A DNA stretch of 64,000 nt from Pseudomonadota bacterium (GTDB lineage Bacteria; Pseudomonadota; Gammaproteobacteria; Xanthomonadales; Xanthomonadaceae). The position numbers and the translations under genes were made by a program. Numbering within the stretch: the first letter of the stretch is position 1; every line of letters starts with the position of its first letter. Where the stretch lies: assembly GCA_023388355.1 (NCBI GenBank), contig JAEWGI010000063.1:62001-126000 (forward strand). Direction: 5' to 3'. Positions 17,777-26,217 of this stretch are shown in pieces. The notes beneath the pieces are model-generated. The model did not search any database. It was given only the letters and a program-made list of their open reading frames with translations, and was not told the origin of the DNA.

Positions 17777-18448
17777 TCAGCCCGGCAGCACCAGCTCCTC
17801 CGCCGCGGCCGCGCCGTCGCCCTGCGCCGCGTGCGACAGCACGCCCAGACACGGCCCCGGCAACGCGCCACGCAGCAGCGCCAGATACTCCTCGACGCGA
17901 TCGAACTCCCGATCGACCCGATTGCCGATCCAGCCGACCAGTCGGCAGCCGTTGGCCTCGATCGCGCGCGCGGTCAGGCGCGCATGGCTCAGGCAGCCCA
18001 GGCGCAGGCCCACGACCAGCACCACGTCGGCGTCGATGGCGCGCACCAGCGCCGCCTGCTCCAGGCCGTCGCCCATCGGCGCCAGCCAGCCGCCGGCCCC
18101 CTCGACCACCACCGCGTCGGCCTGCGCGACCAGCCGCGAGAACGCCGCCAGCAGCGGCGCCAACGCCACCTCGATGCCGGCCTCGCGGGCCGCCAGCTGC
18201 GGCGCGGTGGCCGCCGGCAGGGCAAAGGGGTTCACGTCCGCATAGGCGGGCCGCGGCCGGCTGGCGGCGAGCAGGGCCAGCGCATCCCCGTTGCGCCAGC
18301 CCGCCTCCGTCCGCTCGCAACCGCTGGCCACCGGCTTCATGCCCAGCGCGCGCACCCCGCGCGCGCGCAGCGCGTGCAACAGCGCCACCGAAGCGAAGGT
18401 CTTTCCGATCCCGGTATCGGTACCGGTGACGAACCAGGTGCGCGTCAC
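17777..18448 (-). CDS. bioD: Dethiobiotin synthetase
   Basis: A 223-residue ATP-dependent carboxylase forming dethiobiotin from DAPA. The P-loop GTDTGIGKT is at about 9-17, KPVASGC at about 39-45 and VVEGAGGWLAP at about 115-125. I chose the GTG at 18448: it puts the P-loop at the family position and overlaps the TMEM175-like stop in GTGA, indicating coupling. The ATG at 18541 would add 31 residues that lie within the upstream gene. No other biotin gene is seen nearby. Confidence 0.94.
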   Translation of the reverse strand: MTRTWFVTGTDTGIGKTFASVALLHALRARGVRALGMKPVASGCERTEAGWRNGDALALLAASRPRPAYADVNPFALPAATAPQLAAREAGIEVALAPLLAAFSRLVAQADAVVVEGAGGWLAPMGDGLEQAALVRAIDADVVLVVGLRLGCLSHARLTARAIEANGCRLVGWIGNRVDREFDRVEEYLALLRGALPGPCLGVLSHAAQGDGAAAAEELVLPG

Positions 18449-19215
18449 CGCGCATCCCCATCGACCGGCAGCGCCAGGCGCCGGCGTTCGCGCGCGGTGT
18501 GGAACCAGGGCATCCACAGCGCGAGCGTGGCGTAGATCCACATCGGCGCACCGGCCACCAGGCGCCAGCCGCCGACCGGCAGCGGGTCGATCGCATACAG
18601 CACCAGACCCAGCATCAGGCTAGCCAGCGACACCGCGGCCAGGATCGCGTGCGACCCGGTCTCGGTGCGCAGCTGGTGGACTTCGTTGCGATCGAGGCCG
18701 AGTGCGGCGGAATGACGCAGCGCATGCGCGTTCATCCGCCACAGCAACCAGGCCAGCAGGCCGAAGCCGAGGCTGTAGACGATGAAGGCGGTCTGCAGAT
18801 CGCGCAGCGCCGTGCCCGCACCCTCACCAAGTTCGCTGGGCAGCCAGCCGCCCGTGAGCAGCGACAGGAAGCTCGAAACCACCATCCGCAGCGGGTAGAC
18901 GTAGACCATCACCACCAGTACGAAGGCCAGGCTGAGCACCGTTGCCCGCGCGTCCTCCAGGCCGGTGCGGCGGCTCCAGCGGTTGTGCGCGGCCCAGAAC
19001 ATCATCAGCAGCGCGAAGCAGGCGACGAAGCCCGGCACCCTCTTCAGCGCCTCGCGCAGCTCCGCGGCCGACTGCGGCAGGTCGCTGGTGAAAATCACCA
19101 GCAGGCTCAGCGAGAACGCGAACGCGGCATCGACGAAGGTTTCCAGCCGCGTGACCTGTTCGCCGCGCAGGCGGAAGCCGGAGCCGTCGCGATCGAGATA
19201 TTCCAGTGTCCCCAT
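18445..19215 (-). CDS. TMEM175/DUF1211 family membrane protein
   Basis: A 256-residue protein with about six hydrophobic segments. It resembles bacterial TMEM175, a potassium-permeable channel family: the first helix carries RLETFVDAAFAFSLSLLVIF, a variant of the family R-x-E-x-F-S-D motif with Val in place of Ser. A conserved-looking loop FWAAHNRWSRRTG follows TM3. It overlaps bioD by 4 bp. Channel activity is inferred only from the family. Confidence 0.78.
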   Translation of the reverse strand: MGTLEYLDRDGSGFRLRGEQVTRLETFVDAAFAFSLSLLVIFTSDLPQSAAELREALKRVPGFVACFALLMMFWAAHNRWSRRTGLEDARATVLSLAFVLVVMVYVYPLRMVVSSFLSLLTGGWLPSELGEGAGTALRDLQTAFIVYSLGFGLLAWLLWRMNAHALRHSAALGLDRNEVHQLRTETGSHAILAAVSLASLMLGLVLYAIDPLPVGGWRLVAGAPMWIYATLALWMPWFHTARERRRLALPVDGDAR

Positions 19216-19258
19216 CCGGTCCTCCGGAGTGCGCGGGGGCCGCTGCTACACTGGCCCC

Positions 19259-19741
19259 ATGTTCACGGCCCCCAGTCTAAGCGGCGACCGGCCGCAGCAG
19301 TACCACCAGCTGGCGGACCAGGCTCGGGCGCTGCTGCACGGCGAGCGCGACCGCATCGCCAATGCCGCCAACCTCTCGGCGCTGGTCTACCACGCGCTGC
19401 CGCGGCTGAACTGGGTCGGCTTCTATTTCTTCGACGGCAGCGAACTGGTGGTCGGCCCGTTCCAGGGCCAGCCGGCCTGCGTGCGCATCCCGCTCGACCG
19501 CGGCGTGTGCGGCGCTGCCGCGCGCACCCGCCAGGCCCAGCGGGTCGACGACGTGCAGGCGTTCCCGGGCCACATCGCCTGCGACGCGGCCTCGCGCTCG
19601 GAGCTGGTGCTGCCGCTGGTGCGCGCGGGCGAGCTGCTGGGAGTGTTCGACCTCGACAGCCCGGATCCGTCGCGTTTTGACGTTATCGACCAGGAGGGGC
19701 TGGAGTCCATCGCCCGGATCTATATCGAGTCGCTGTCATGA
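19259..19741 (+). CDS. msrC: Free methionine-(R)-sulfoxide reductase (GAF domain)
   Basis: A 160-residue single GAF-domain enzyme that reduces free Met-R-sulfoxide. Three cysteines, C74 (QPACVRI), C84 (RGVCGAA) and C108 (HIACDAAS), have exactly the spacing of the E. coli fRMsr cysteines 84/94/118. NWVGFYFFDGSELVVGPFQG is the family signature. The ATG at 19259 lies close after the divergent TMEM175-like gene and gives the usual length. The stop overlaps the next ATG (ATGA). Role: repair of oxidised free methionine in the cytoplasm. Confidence 0.93.
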   Translation: MFTAPSLSGDRPQQYHQLADQARALLHGERDRIANAANLSALVYHALPRLNWVGFYFFDGSELVVGPFQGQPACVRIPLDRGVCGAAARTRQAQRVDDVQAFPGHIACDAASRSELVLPLVRAGELLGVFDLDSPDPSRFDVIDQEGLESIARIYIESLS

Positions 19742-20118
19742 ATGCACCGCTGAAGATGCGCAACATCGGCCCCAAGTCCGCCGCCTGGCTGCGCCAGGTG
19801 GGCCTGCATACGGAGGCCGACCTGGTGTCCGCGGGTCCGGTGGACGCGTTCATGCGGGTCCGGCGCGCCGGCTTCAAACCGAGCCTGAACATGCTTTATG
19901 CGCTGGAGGGCGCGCTGCGCGACTGCCACTGGCAGGAGGTGCCCGAAGCACGCCGCAGCGAGCTGGTGGCCGCGGTGGAAGCCGCCACCGCCGAACTGCC
20001 GCCGCCGCGCGGCCGCCCCGCCGCCGCACCGGTGACCACCACCCATCACCAGGACGAATCGTCCGCCCCCGCGCCGGACTTCCTCGACGAGCCGGGCGCC
20101 GGCCACGACCGCGACTGA
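19738..20118 (+). CDS. TfoX C-terminal-domain protein
   Basis: A 126-residue protein. Residues 6-80 match the TfoX/Sxy C-terminal helix-hairpin-helix-like domain: MRNIGPKSAAWLRQVGLHTEADL, GPVDAFMRV and LNMLYALEGALRDCHW. The N-terminal half of full TfoX is absent, so it is the stand-alone C-terminal type. The last 40 residues are Pro/Asp-rich and probably disordered. It is coupled to the msrC stop by ATGA overlap. A regulatory role in competence is not implied. Confidence 0.85.
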   Translation: MNAPLKMRNIGPKSAAWLRQVGLHTEADLVSAGPVDAFMRVRRAGFKPSLNMLYALEGALRDCHWQEVPEARRSELVAAVEAATAELPPPRGRPAAAPVTTTHHQDESSAPAPDFLDEPGAGHDRD

Positions 20119-20219
20119 GCGCGACCGGGGAACCGGACGGCCCGCCGCGACGCGTTCCGGCCAGCCAGCAACCAGCCACGACCAGCGGCCGGCCGCCGGC
20201 CTCGCCGTCCCCGATCCCG

Positions 20220-20436
20220 TACAATGCCCCCGCTTCGAGGTGGCCCGCGGACGTTCGTCCAAGGGCTGAAACGGGAAGCCGGTGACGCCGGCGTCGCGAC
20301 ATGCGACGCGGCCATCCCGGCACTGCCCCCGCAACGGTAAGCGCGTCAGGCCGCCGCATCCGCCACTGTGCCCGGGCATGGGAAGGCGCGACGGCCGAGG
20401 CATCGATGCCTCGCGCGCGAGTCCGGAGACCGGCCG
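20220..20436 (+). ncRNA. Cobalamin riboswitch upstream of btuB
   Basis: Leader RNA with the hallmarks of an AdoCbl riboswitch: CGAGGTGG at about 20236, GGGAAGCCGGTG at about 20273-20284, the B12 box GCCCCCGCAACGGTAA at about 20325-20340, CCGCCACTGTG at about 20360-20370, GGGAAGGCG at about 20390-20398, and GAGTCCGGAGACCGGCC closing at about 20420-20435. A -10-like TACAAT at 20220-20225 suits a start just before the aptamer. The remaining 130 nt to the btuB ATG should hold the expression platform. Cobalamin binding would turn btuB off. Confidence 0.93.
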
Positions 20437-20565
20437 CGAAGTCCACTGGTTGCGATGCGGAGGGCGTCGCGGCGGCGATGCCGGCGTTGGATCCGGCTGC
20501 GCGGCCCTTCTCCTCGCGACTCCCGAAACTGCGCGTACGCGGGTGTGCGCGCGATGGAGACCTGC

Positions 20566-22437
20566 ATGCAACGTTCCCTTCCGGCGGCCGTCGCCGCCGT
20601 CCTGTTCCTGCCTTCGCTGGCATTCACCGGCAGCGCGCGCGCCGACGCCGCCGCCGCCGACCTCGACACCGTGCTGGTCACCGGCACCCGCAGCGAGATG
20701 CTGCTGGCCGACAGCCTGGTGCCGGCCCAGGTGATCGAACGCGCCGAGATCGAGCGCAGCCAGGCGCGCGATCTGATCGAGCTGCTGCGCGGCCGCTCCG
20801 GCATCGACGTGGGCAATACCGGCGGTCGCGGCAAGCTCAGCAGCCTGTTCCTGCGCGGAACCGAGTCCGACCACGTGCTGGTGCTGGTGGACGGGGTCAA
20901 GATCAATTCCGCCACGGCGGGCATGCCGGCGATCCAGGACCTGCCGCTGGCGCAGATCGAGCGCATCGAGATCATCCGCGGCCCGCGCTCGAGCCTGTAC
21001 GGCTCCGAGGCGATCGGCGGGGTGATCCAGATCTTCACCCGCGGCGGCCGCGATCCCGGCTTCTCCCGCTACCTGCAGCTCGGCGCCGGCAGCCACGGCG
21101 CGCGCGAGGCCGGCGCCGGCTTCGAGTATCGCGGCGAGCGCGGCTGGGTGGGCGCGCACGGCGCGCGCGAGTCGACCGACGGCATCAACGCCTGCCGCGG
21201 TTCGGGCGCGCTGTTCCAGGGCTGCTTCGCCGACGAGCCCGACGACGACGGCTACCGCAACACCTCGCTCAACCTGCACGGCGGCGTGCGCCTGGGCGAA
21301 TCGCTGAGCCTGGACGGGCGCTTCCTGCAGGCCGACGGCGACAACGAGTTCGACGGCTCCTGGACCAACCGCTCGCGCACCCGCCAGCGCGTGATCGGCG
21401 GCCGACTGCTGCACGCGCCGGAGGACGGCCGCATGGTGCTGACGCTGGCGCTGGCGCGCAACCAGGACCGCTCCGACGATTTCCACGACGACACGCTGCG
21501 CACCAGCTTCCAGACCCGCCGCGACAGCGCCTCGCTGCAGGCCGACGTGAAGCTGGCGCAAGCGCACCTGCTCAGCGTCGGAATCGACCACGGCAACGAC
21601 CAGGTCGACAGCACCACGGTGTACGCGGTGGGCGACCGCGACAACACCGGCGTATTCCTGGCCTACGGCGGTCGCGCGGGCGCGCAGCGTTTCCAGGCCA
21701 GCCTGCGCCACGACGACAACGCGCAGTTCGGCAGCCATCTCACCGGCGGGCTGGGCTGGGGCACGGAGGTCGGCGGCGGCGTGCGCCTCAACGCCACCCT
21801 CGGCACCGGCTTCAAGGCACCGACCTTCAACGACCTCTACTACCCCGGATCGGAAAGTCCCGACCTGCGGCCGGAGGAATCGGTCAGCCTCAACCTCGGG
21901 CTGTCGCGCATCGGCGCGAACCACCACTGGTCGTTCGACGTGTACGAAAGCCGGATCGACGACCTGATCGTGTTCGTCTATCCGCCGCCGGACTACCGCG
22001 GCGTGGGCCGCAACGTCGACCAGGCGCGGATCCGCGGCGCCGAATTCTCCTTCGCCACCACTCTGGCAGGCACCGACCTGGCGTTCGAACTCGGCCACAC
22101 CGATCCGCGCGACCGCAGCGGCGGCGCCAACCACGGCAACCTGCTGGCGCGGCGCGCGCGCACCACCGGTCGCATCGACGTGGATCGCGCGTTCGGCGCG
22201 CTGCGCGCCGGCGTCTCCGTGCAGGGCGCCGGCGCGCGCTACGACAACGCCGCCAACAGCGTGCGCCTGGGCGGCTACGCCACCACCGACCTGCGCCTGG
22301 AATACGCGCCGCACCGCGACTGGACGATCCTCGCGCGCGCCAGCAACGTGTTCGACCGCAGCTACGAGACCGTGGCCTGGTACTACCAGCCAGGGCGCGA
22401 ATTCCACCTCGCCCTCCGCTGGCGCCCCGCGCGCTGA
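20566..22437 (+). CDS. btuB: TonB-dependent vitamin B12 receptor BtuB
   Basis: A 623-residue outer-membrane cobalamin receptor. A Sec signal covers about 1-26 (LPAAVAAVLFLPSLAF ... ARADA). A TonB box-like LDTVLVTGTRSE follows, then the plug: LIELLRGRSGIDVGNTGG, LFLRGTESDHVLVLVDGVKINSAT, and IERIEIIRGPRSSLYGSEAIGGVIQIFT. The barrel ends in YYQPGREFHLALRWRPAR. I prefer the ATG at 20566, with GGAGA five bases upstream, over the in-frame ATG at 20554, which overlaps that site. Size matches BtuB, and the B12 riboswitch upstream settles the ligand. Confidence 0.96.
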   Translation: MQRSLPAAVAAVLFLPSLAFTGSARADAAAADLDTVLVTGTRSEMLLADSLVPAQVIERAEIERSQARDLIELLRGRSGIDVGNTGGRGKLSSLFLRGTESDHVLVLVDGVKINSATAGMPAIQDLPLAQIERIEIIRGPRSSLYGSEAIGGVIQIFTRGGRDPGFSRYLQLGAGSHGAREAGAGFEYRGERGWVGAHGARESTDGINACRGSGALFQGCFADEPDDDGYRNTSLNLHGGVRLGESLSLDGRFLQADGDNEFDGSWTNRSRTRQRVIGGRLLHAPEDGRMVLTLALARNQDRSDDFHDDTLRTSFQTRRDSASLQADVKLAQAHLLSVGIDHGNDQVDSTTVYAVGDRDNTGVFLAYGGRAGAQRFQASLRHDDNAQFGSHLTGGLGWGTEVGGGVRLNATLGTGFKAPTFNDLYYPGSESPDLRPEESVSLNLGLSRIGANHHWSFDVYESRIDDLIVFVYPPPDYRGVGRNVDQARIRGAEFSFATTLAGTDLAFELGHTDPRDRSGGANHGNLLARRARTTGRIDVDRAFGALRAGVSVQGAGARYDNAANSVRLGGYATTDLRLEYAPHRDWTILARASNVFDRSYETVAWYYQPGREFHLALRWRPAR

Positions 22438-22465
22438 GCCCTGCCCGCACCGCAGTCTCCGCACA

Positions 22466-22905
22466 GGTTGGGGTGAGCGCAGCGAACCCCAACAGATCGG
22501 AAGCCGCACGCCAAGCTGGAGCGGCCGGACGCGCGGAGAGATGTCACCGACGCCGTGGGGTCCGCGCGTTGGGGTTCGCTTTGCTCACCCCAACCTATGG
22601 GTGGCGTGGGCCTGCGTGGGTTGTTCGCCGCCGTTCTCCCGCCACCCGGCTCGACGCCGGCTCATGCAGGACGACGCCCGCCGACAGCCATAGGTTGGGG
22701 TGAGCGCAGCGAACCCCAACGGATCGGAGGCCGCACGCCAGGTTGGAGCGGCCGGACGCGCGGAGAGATGTCATCGACGCTGTGGTGGCCGCGTGTTGGG
22801 GTTCGCTGCGCTCACCCCAACCTATGGTTGATGCGGGCCTGCGTGGGTTGTTCGCCGCCGTTCGACAGCCACCCGTCTCGGCGCCGGCTCAGTGCAGGAC
22901 GACGT
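22466..22905. repeat. 227-bp tandem repeat, two copies, with inverted arms
   Basis: Two direct copies start at 22466 and 22693. Each holds an inverted pair, GGTTGGGGTGAGCGCAGCG and its complement about 100 bp away (arms at 22466/22568-22595 and 22693/22796-22822). Copy 2 runs into the last codons of the minus-strand gene that stops at 22889. Copy 1 ends with a similar GCCGGCTCATGCAGGACGACG. No gene is seen in 22438-22888. Confidence 0.85.
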
Positions 22906-23365
22906 GGGGCGGCAGCGCGTCCGCTGCGGGCACGGTTCCACGCAGGCCGCGCAATGCCGACACCAGCTCGCGGTAGCTCGCGGCGAGGTGGGCGAACAGC
23001 CCGGCGTAGGCGTCGTGTCCGGCGTCGGCCACGCCCTGGTAGGCACCGCGGCCCAGGTCGACGAAATAGTCCACCGCGACCCGGCGCCGCTGCGCCAGGT
23101 CCGGGAACAGGCCGGCCACCAGCAGGCAGCGGTCGCCGACGTCGCGCAGCGCGTCGCGGCGCGCGCTTCCTTCGCGCTGCTGCGCATCCAGCCATTCCAG
23201 CGCCTGGATGCGCGCCAGCAGGCGTTCGTCGCGCTGGTGGCGCAGCAGCACGAACACCAGGTAGCTTTCCTGCGATTCGTCCAGCGTGCGTCCGCATCCG
23301 GCCAGCGCCTCGCGGATCGCATCCTGCCACAGCGCGGCCGCGGCCCCCTGTCGTATCACGGTCAT
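22889..23365 (-). CDS. Conserved-looking protein of unknown function
   Basis: A 158-residue soluble, mostly helical protein that I do not recognise. It begins MTVIRQGAAAALWQDAIREALAGCGRTLDE and has LVFVLLRHQRDERLLARIQALEWLD at about 36-60 and VAVDYFVDLGRGAYQGVA at about 95-112. No signal peptide or membrane segment is evident. Two cysteines only (about 24 and 80). Codon use is like the neighbours, and both codon periodicity and a clean start after GGGGGACGATG support a real gene. It sits alone before gph on the same strand, and its 3' end overlaps the 227-bp repeat. Confidence 0.72.
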   Translation of the reverse strand: MTVIRQGAAAALWQDAIREALAGCGRTLDESQESYLVFVLLRHQRDERLLARIQALEWLDAQQREGSARRDALRDVGDRCLLVAGLFPDLAQRRRVAVDYFVDLGRGAYQGVADAGHDAYAGLFAHLAASYRELVSALRGLRGTVPAADALPPHVVLH

Positions 23366-23481
23366 CGTCCCCCTCCGCTGTCCCCTGCCACGAGCCTAGC
23401 GCCGGGGCGCCGGCGCGTGTTGTCAGCAGTCGGGGGCGAGTGCTGACAGCGGTGCCGGCCGTCGGCCGCGTGGCGCCCGCT

Positions 23482-24168
23482 TCAGACCGGTGCGGTGCCG
23501 GTGGCGCGCGCGTCGAGCAGGCTGCGCAGGTCGCCGGTCACTGCCAGCGCATCCGCCGAGTCCAGGTCGAATCCGCGGTGGTAGCCGTAGTCCACCAGCA
23601 CCAGCGGCATGCCGGCGGCGCGCGCGGCCTCGGCGTCGGTGCGCGAGTCGCCCACCATCACGCAGTCGCCGGCCGCGGCGCCGAACGCGCGCGCCAGGTG
23701 CAGCAGCGGCAGGGCCGCGGGCTTGCATTCGGGCAGGGAGTCGCCTCCGACGATGCCGTCGAACAGCGCATGCCAGTCCAGCGCGTCGAGCAGCGGGGCA
23801 ATGAAACGCTGCGGCTTGTTGGTGCACAGCGCCACCCGCGTGCCGCGTGCGCGCAGCCCGCGCAGCGCTTCCGCGGCGCCCGGGTACGGCTGCGCCTGGC
23901 GCGGCAGCGAGTCGGCGTAGTGGCGCATCAGCAGCGAGAACACGCGCTCGAACGACGGGCCGTCGGGCAGGTCCGCATCCGCGTGGCGCAGCGCGCGATG
24001 CAGCAGGATGCGCGCGCCCTCGCCGATCCACTCGCGCACCCGCGCTTCGGCAACGCCCGGATGGCCCAGTTCCACCAGGGTCCGGTCCACCGCCCAGGCG
24101 ATGCCGCCGGCGCTGTCGATCAGGGTGCCGTCGAGGTCGAACAGCACCGCTCGCGGAAATTCCGGCAT
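23482..24168 (-). CDS. gph: Phosphoglycolate phosphatase (HAD family)
   Basis: A 228-residue HAD hydrolase removing phosphate from 2-phosphoglycolate. Motif I FDLDGTLIDSAGG is at about 9-21, motif II ALCTNKPQ at about 112-119, and motif III with KPAALPLLHLA and MVGDSRTDAEAARAAG at about 150-185. The cap carries WIGEGARILLHRAL, typical of Gph. I chose the ATG at 24168 because the long upstream frame to 24684 overlaps dinB and is not family-like. Its stop is close to the unknown gene downstream. It clears glycolate from oxidative DNA-end repair. Confidence 0.92.
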   Translation of the reverse strand: MPEFPRAVLFDLDGTLIDSAGGIAWAVDRTLVELGHPGVAEARVREWIGEGARILLHRALRHADADLPDGPSFERVFSLLMRHYADSLPRQAQPYPGAAEALRGLRARGTRVALCTNKPQRFIAPLLDALDWHALFDGIVGGDSLPECKPAALPLLHLARAFGAAAGDCVMVGDSRTDAEAARAAGMPLVLVDYGYHRGFDLDSADALAVTGDLRSLLDARATGTAPV

Positions 24169-24223
24169 CGCGCTGGCTCCAGGAGTGGCCGCGCAGTCTA
24201 ACGTCTGGCGCGCGGGCCGATGC

Positions 24224-25303
24224 TCATGCAGGCTCGGCTGCGGGGAACAGCCCGGGCTGCGCCGCGGCCTCTTCGACGTCGCGGAAGTTGGACAGGCCCA
24301 CGCCCACCAGGCGGTAGCGGGTGCCGGCGGGCAGGTCCACGCGCGCAAGCAGCGACAGCGCGATCGCGGTGAACGCCTCGCAGCCGCGCGGCGGCGCGTC
24401 GGGCGTGTGACTGCGGGTGAGGATCCGGAACTGCGCGGTCTTGAGCTTGAGCACCACCGTGCGCCCGACCCGCCCGGTCCTGCGGTCCGCGGCCTGCCAG
24501 GCCTTTTCCGCCATCCGCCGCACGTGCGGCTCGAGTTCGGACAGGGCCAGGTCGCGCTCGAAGGTGTCCTCGGTCGAGATCGACTGCACCGGCTGGTCCG
24601 GCTGCACCGGGCGCTCGTCGATGCCGCGCGCGCGCCGGTACAGCGAAGCGCCGAAGCTGCCGAAGCGCACCTGCAGCTCCTCAAGCGCCAGCGCGCGCAG
24701 CTGGCCCACGGTTTCCACGCCCAGTTGCGCCAGCTTGCCCTGCATCACCCGGCCCACGCCGGGAATGCGGGCCACCGGCAGCGGCTGCAGGAAGGCGTCG
24801 ACCTGCGCCGGCCGGACCACGAAGATGCCGTCGGGCTTGTTCCAGTCCGAGGCGATCTTGGCCAGGAACTTGTTCGGCGCCACCCCGGCCGAGGCGGTCA
24901 GCCGGGTCTGCTCGCGGATCCGGGCGCGGATCGCCTGCGCGGTGGCGGTGGCGCTGGGCGAGGGCAGCTTGGGCTCGGTGACGTCGAGGTAGGCCTCGTC
25001 CAGCGACAGCGGCTGCACCAGGTCGGAATGTTCGAGGAAGATCGCGCGCACCTGCCGCGACACCGCCTTATAGCGGGCGAAGTCCGGCGGCACGAACACC
25101 GCTTCCGGGCATAGGCGTTCGGCGCGCGCGGCCGGCATCGCCGAACGCACGCCGTAGCGTCGCGCCTCGTAGGACGCCGCGCACACCACCGAGCGCGCAC
25201 CGCGCCAGGCCACGACCACCGGGCGGCCGCGCAGCGACGGATCGTCGCGCTGCTCCACCGAGGCGTAGAACGCGTCCATGTCGATGTGGATGATCTTGCG
25301 CAC
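24224..25303 (-). CDS. dinB: DNA polymerase IV (Y family)
   Basis: A 359-residue translesion polymerase. The catalytic residues are in IIHIDMDAFYASVEQRDDP (about 4-22) and LSLDEAYLDVT (about 99-109). Other landmarks are CAASYEARRYGVRSAM, GVAPNKFLAKIASDWNKPDG (about 140-160) and the helix-hairpin IPGVGRVMQGKLAQLGV (about 179-195). A little-finger domain follows. The C-terminus reads QPGLFPAAEPA and is shortened or altered relative to the QLxLxF clamp-binding motif, which should weaken beta-clamp contact or use another site. It lies just upstream of gph on the same strand. Confidence 0.95.
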   Translation of the reverse strand: MRKIIHIDMDAFYASVEQRDDPSLRGRPVVVAWRGARSVVCAASYEARRYGVRSAMPAARAERLCPEAVFVPPDFARYKAVSRQVRAIFLEHSDLVQPLSLDEAYLDVTEPKLPSPSATATAQAIRARIREQTRLTASAGVAPNKFLAKIASDWNKPDGIFVVRPAQVDAFLQPLPVARIPGVGRVMQGKLAQLGVETVGQLRALALEELQVRFGSFGASLYRRARGIDERPVQPDQPVQSISTEDTFERDLALSELEPHVRRMAEKAWQAADRRTGRVGRTVVLKLKTAQFRILTRSHTPDAPPRGCEAFTAIALSLLARVDLPAGTRYRLVGVGLSNFRDVEEAAAQPGLFPAAEPA

Positions 25304-25339
25304 GCCGCGCCATTCTAGGCGCCGCGGCGACCGCCCGGC

Positions 25340-25541
25340 CTACCCGCCCTCGCTCTCGACGATGCCGGTGTGGCCGTTGGGCTCGAGCACCGCCAGCGCG
25401 ATCCCGTTGCGGCTGCCGCAGCCGGCCGAGCGCATCTCCGAATCGAACTCCCGGGGGCTGATCGACTGGCGTCGCAGCACGTCGCTGAAGACCTCGCCGT
25501 CGCGCGCGACCAGCGCCGGCTGCCCTCGACCGCGCGGTTCA
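25340..25541 (-). pseudogene. Remnant of a DUF421/YetF membrane protein gene (C-terminus)
   Basis: No start codon, but the minus strand reads cleanly for about 62 codons into a TAG at 25340-25342: ALVARDGEVFSDVLRRQSIS, then REFDSEMRSAG and IALAVLEPNGHTGIV. This matches the cytosolic C-terminal domain of YetF/DUF421 proteins (LVRDG, LRR, RLAVLEPNG). The transmembrane half is missing. The homology stops where the dispersed repeat begins (about 25542), so the gene was cut at the repeat edge. The rest of the 914-bp gap to polA holds only the repeat and a terminator. Confidence 0.65.
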
Positions 25542-25710
25542 GCGCCGGGCTGGACGAGTCGGGGTGGGGGCAGACCGGTTGCCGCGCCGCTTCACGCGCG
25601 CCTGCGGCGCGCGCCCCCATCCCGACCTTCCCCCGCTCGCGGGGGAAGGAGTCGTGTCGGCACGCCTTCCCGCAGCCCTGCGCCAACCTTCCCCCGCGCG
25701 AGGGGGAAGG
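25542..25710. repeat. Dispersed intergenic repeat, copy B
   Basis: Nearly identical to 12842-13011, with the same order of the GGTTGCCGCGCC box, the GC palindrome and two CCTTCCCCCG hairpins. The loops differ between copies with paired changes in the arms, as expected for selected hairpins. It directly abuts the YetF remnant. Confidence 0.85.
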
Positions 25711-25962
25711 GCAGGGCAGCAGCGCCTGGGGGGCGTCAGCTCCCCTGGACGCGCTGCGGCGGCGGGTCGGCCGTGGGCGGGTGCGGACAGCTTGCGCGGC
25801 GCTGCCGCGCGTCCACACGGACGCGCCCGGTGCGCTGCACCGTGCCGGACCGTGAAGCGGGCCGACCGGGCCGGGGAGCAATGCCGGAGCGACCCCGACC
25901 CGCAGGCGTGAATCCGATCCGTTGCCACGAGCAGTCATCCCGCGAATGGGGGAAGAACCAAT

Positions 25963-25997
25963 AAAAAGCCCCGCAGGCAGGGGGGGCCGGCGGGGCT
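25963..25997 (-). terminator. Rho-independent terminator, minus strand (after polA)
   Basis: On the minus strand an AGCCCCGC / GCGGGGCT stem with a C-rich loop is followed by a T run (TTTTTAT). It lies about 220 bp past the polA stop and would end the polA message. Nothing else is seen in 26000-26217. Confidence 0.8.
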
Positions 25998-26217
25998 GGG
26001 GAACGGGACTCGGGGAGAAGTCTTGCGTTCCGGATCTGCTCCAGGGGATGGGAGGAGATCTGCGACAGACCTTGCATCTGTCGCGAACTATATGACCACT
26101 TCGAACATTGAGAGTTCGTGAAGAAAACGGACACGTCCCGGAAGAATTCAGCCGGCGTTTACCTCGCACGCGCGGCGCTGTGAGCGCTCACATCCGGCGA
26201 CCTGAATGTCCCACGGA

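Noticed and set aside
20046..20623. Open frames across the btuB leader
   Set aside because: The conserved RNA landmarks of the cobalamin riboswitch explain this stretch better than coding.
22466..23365. CRISPR-like repeats
   Set aside because: Only two units of 227 bp with inverted arms, no short regular spacers and no cas genes.
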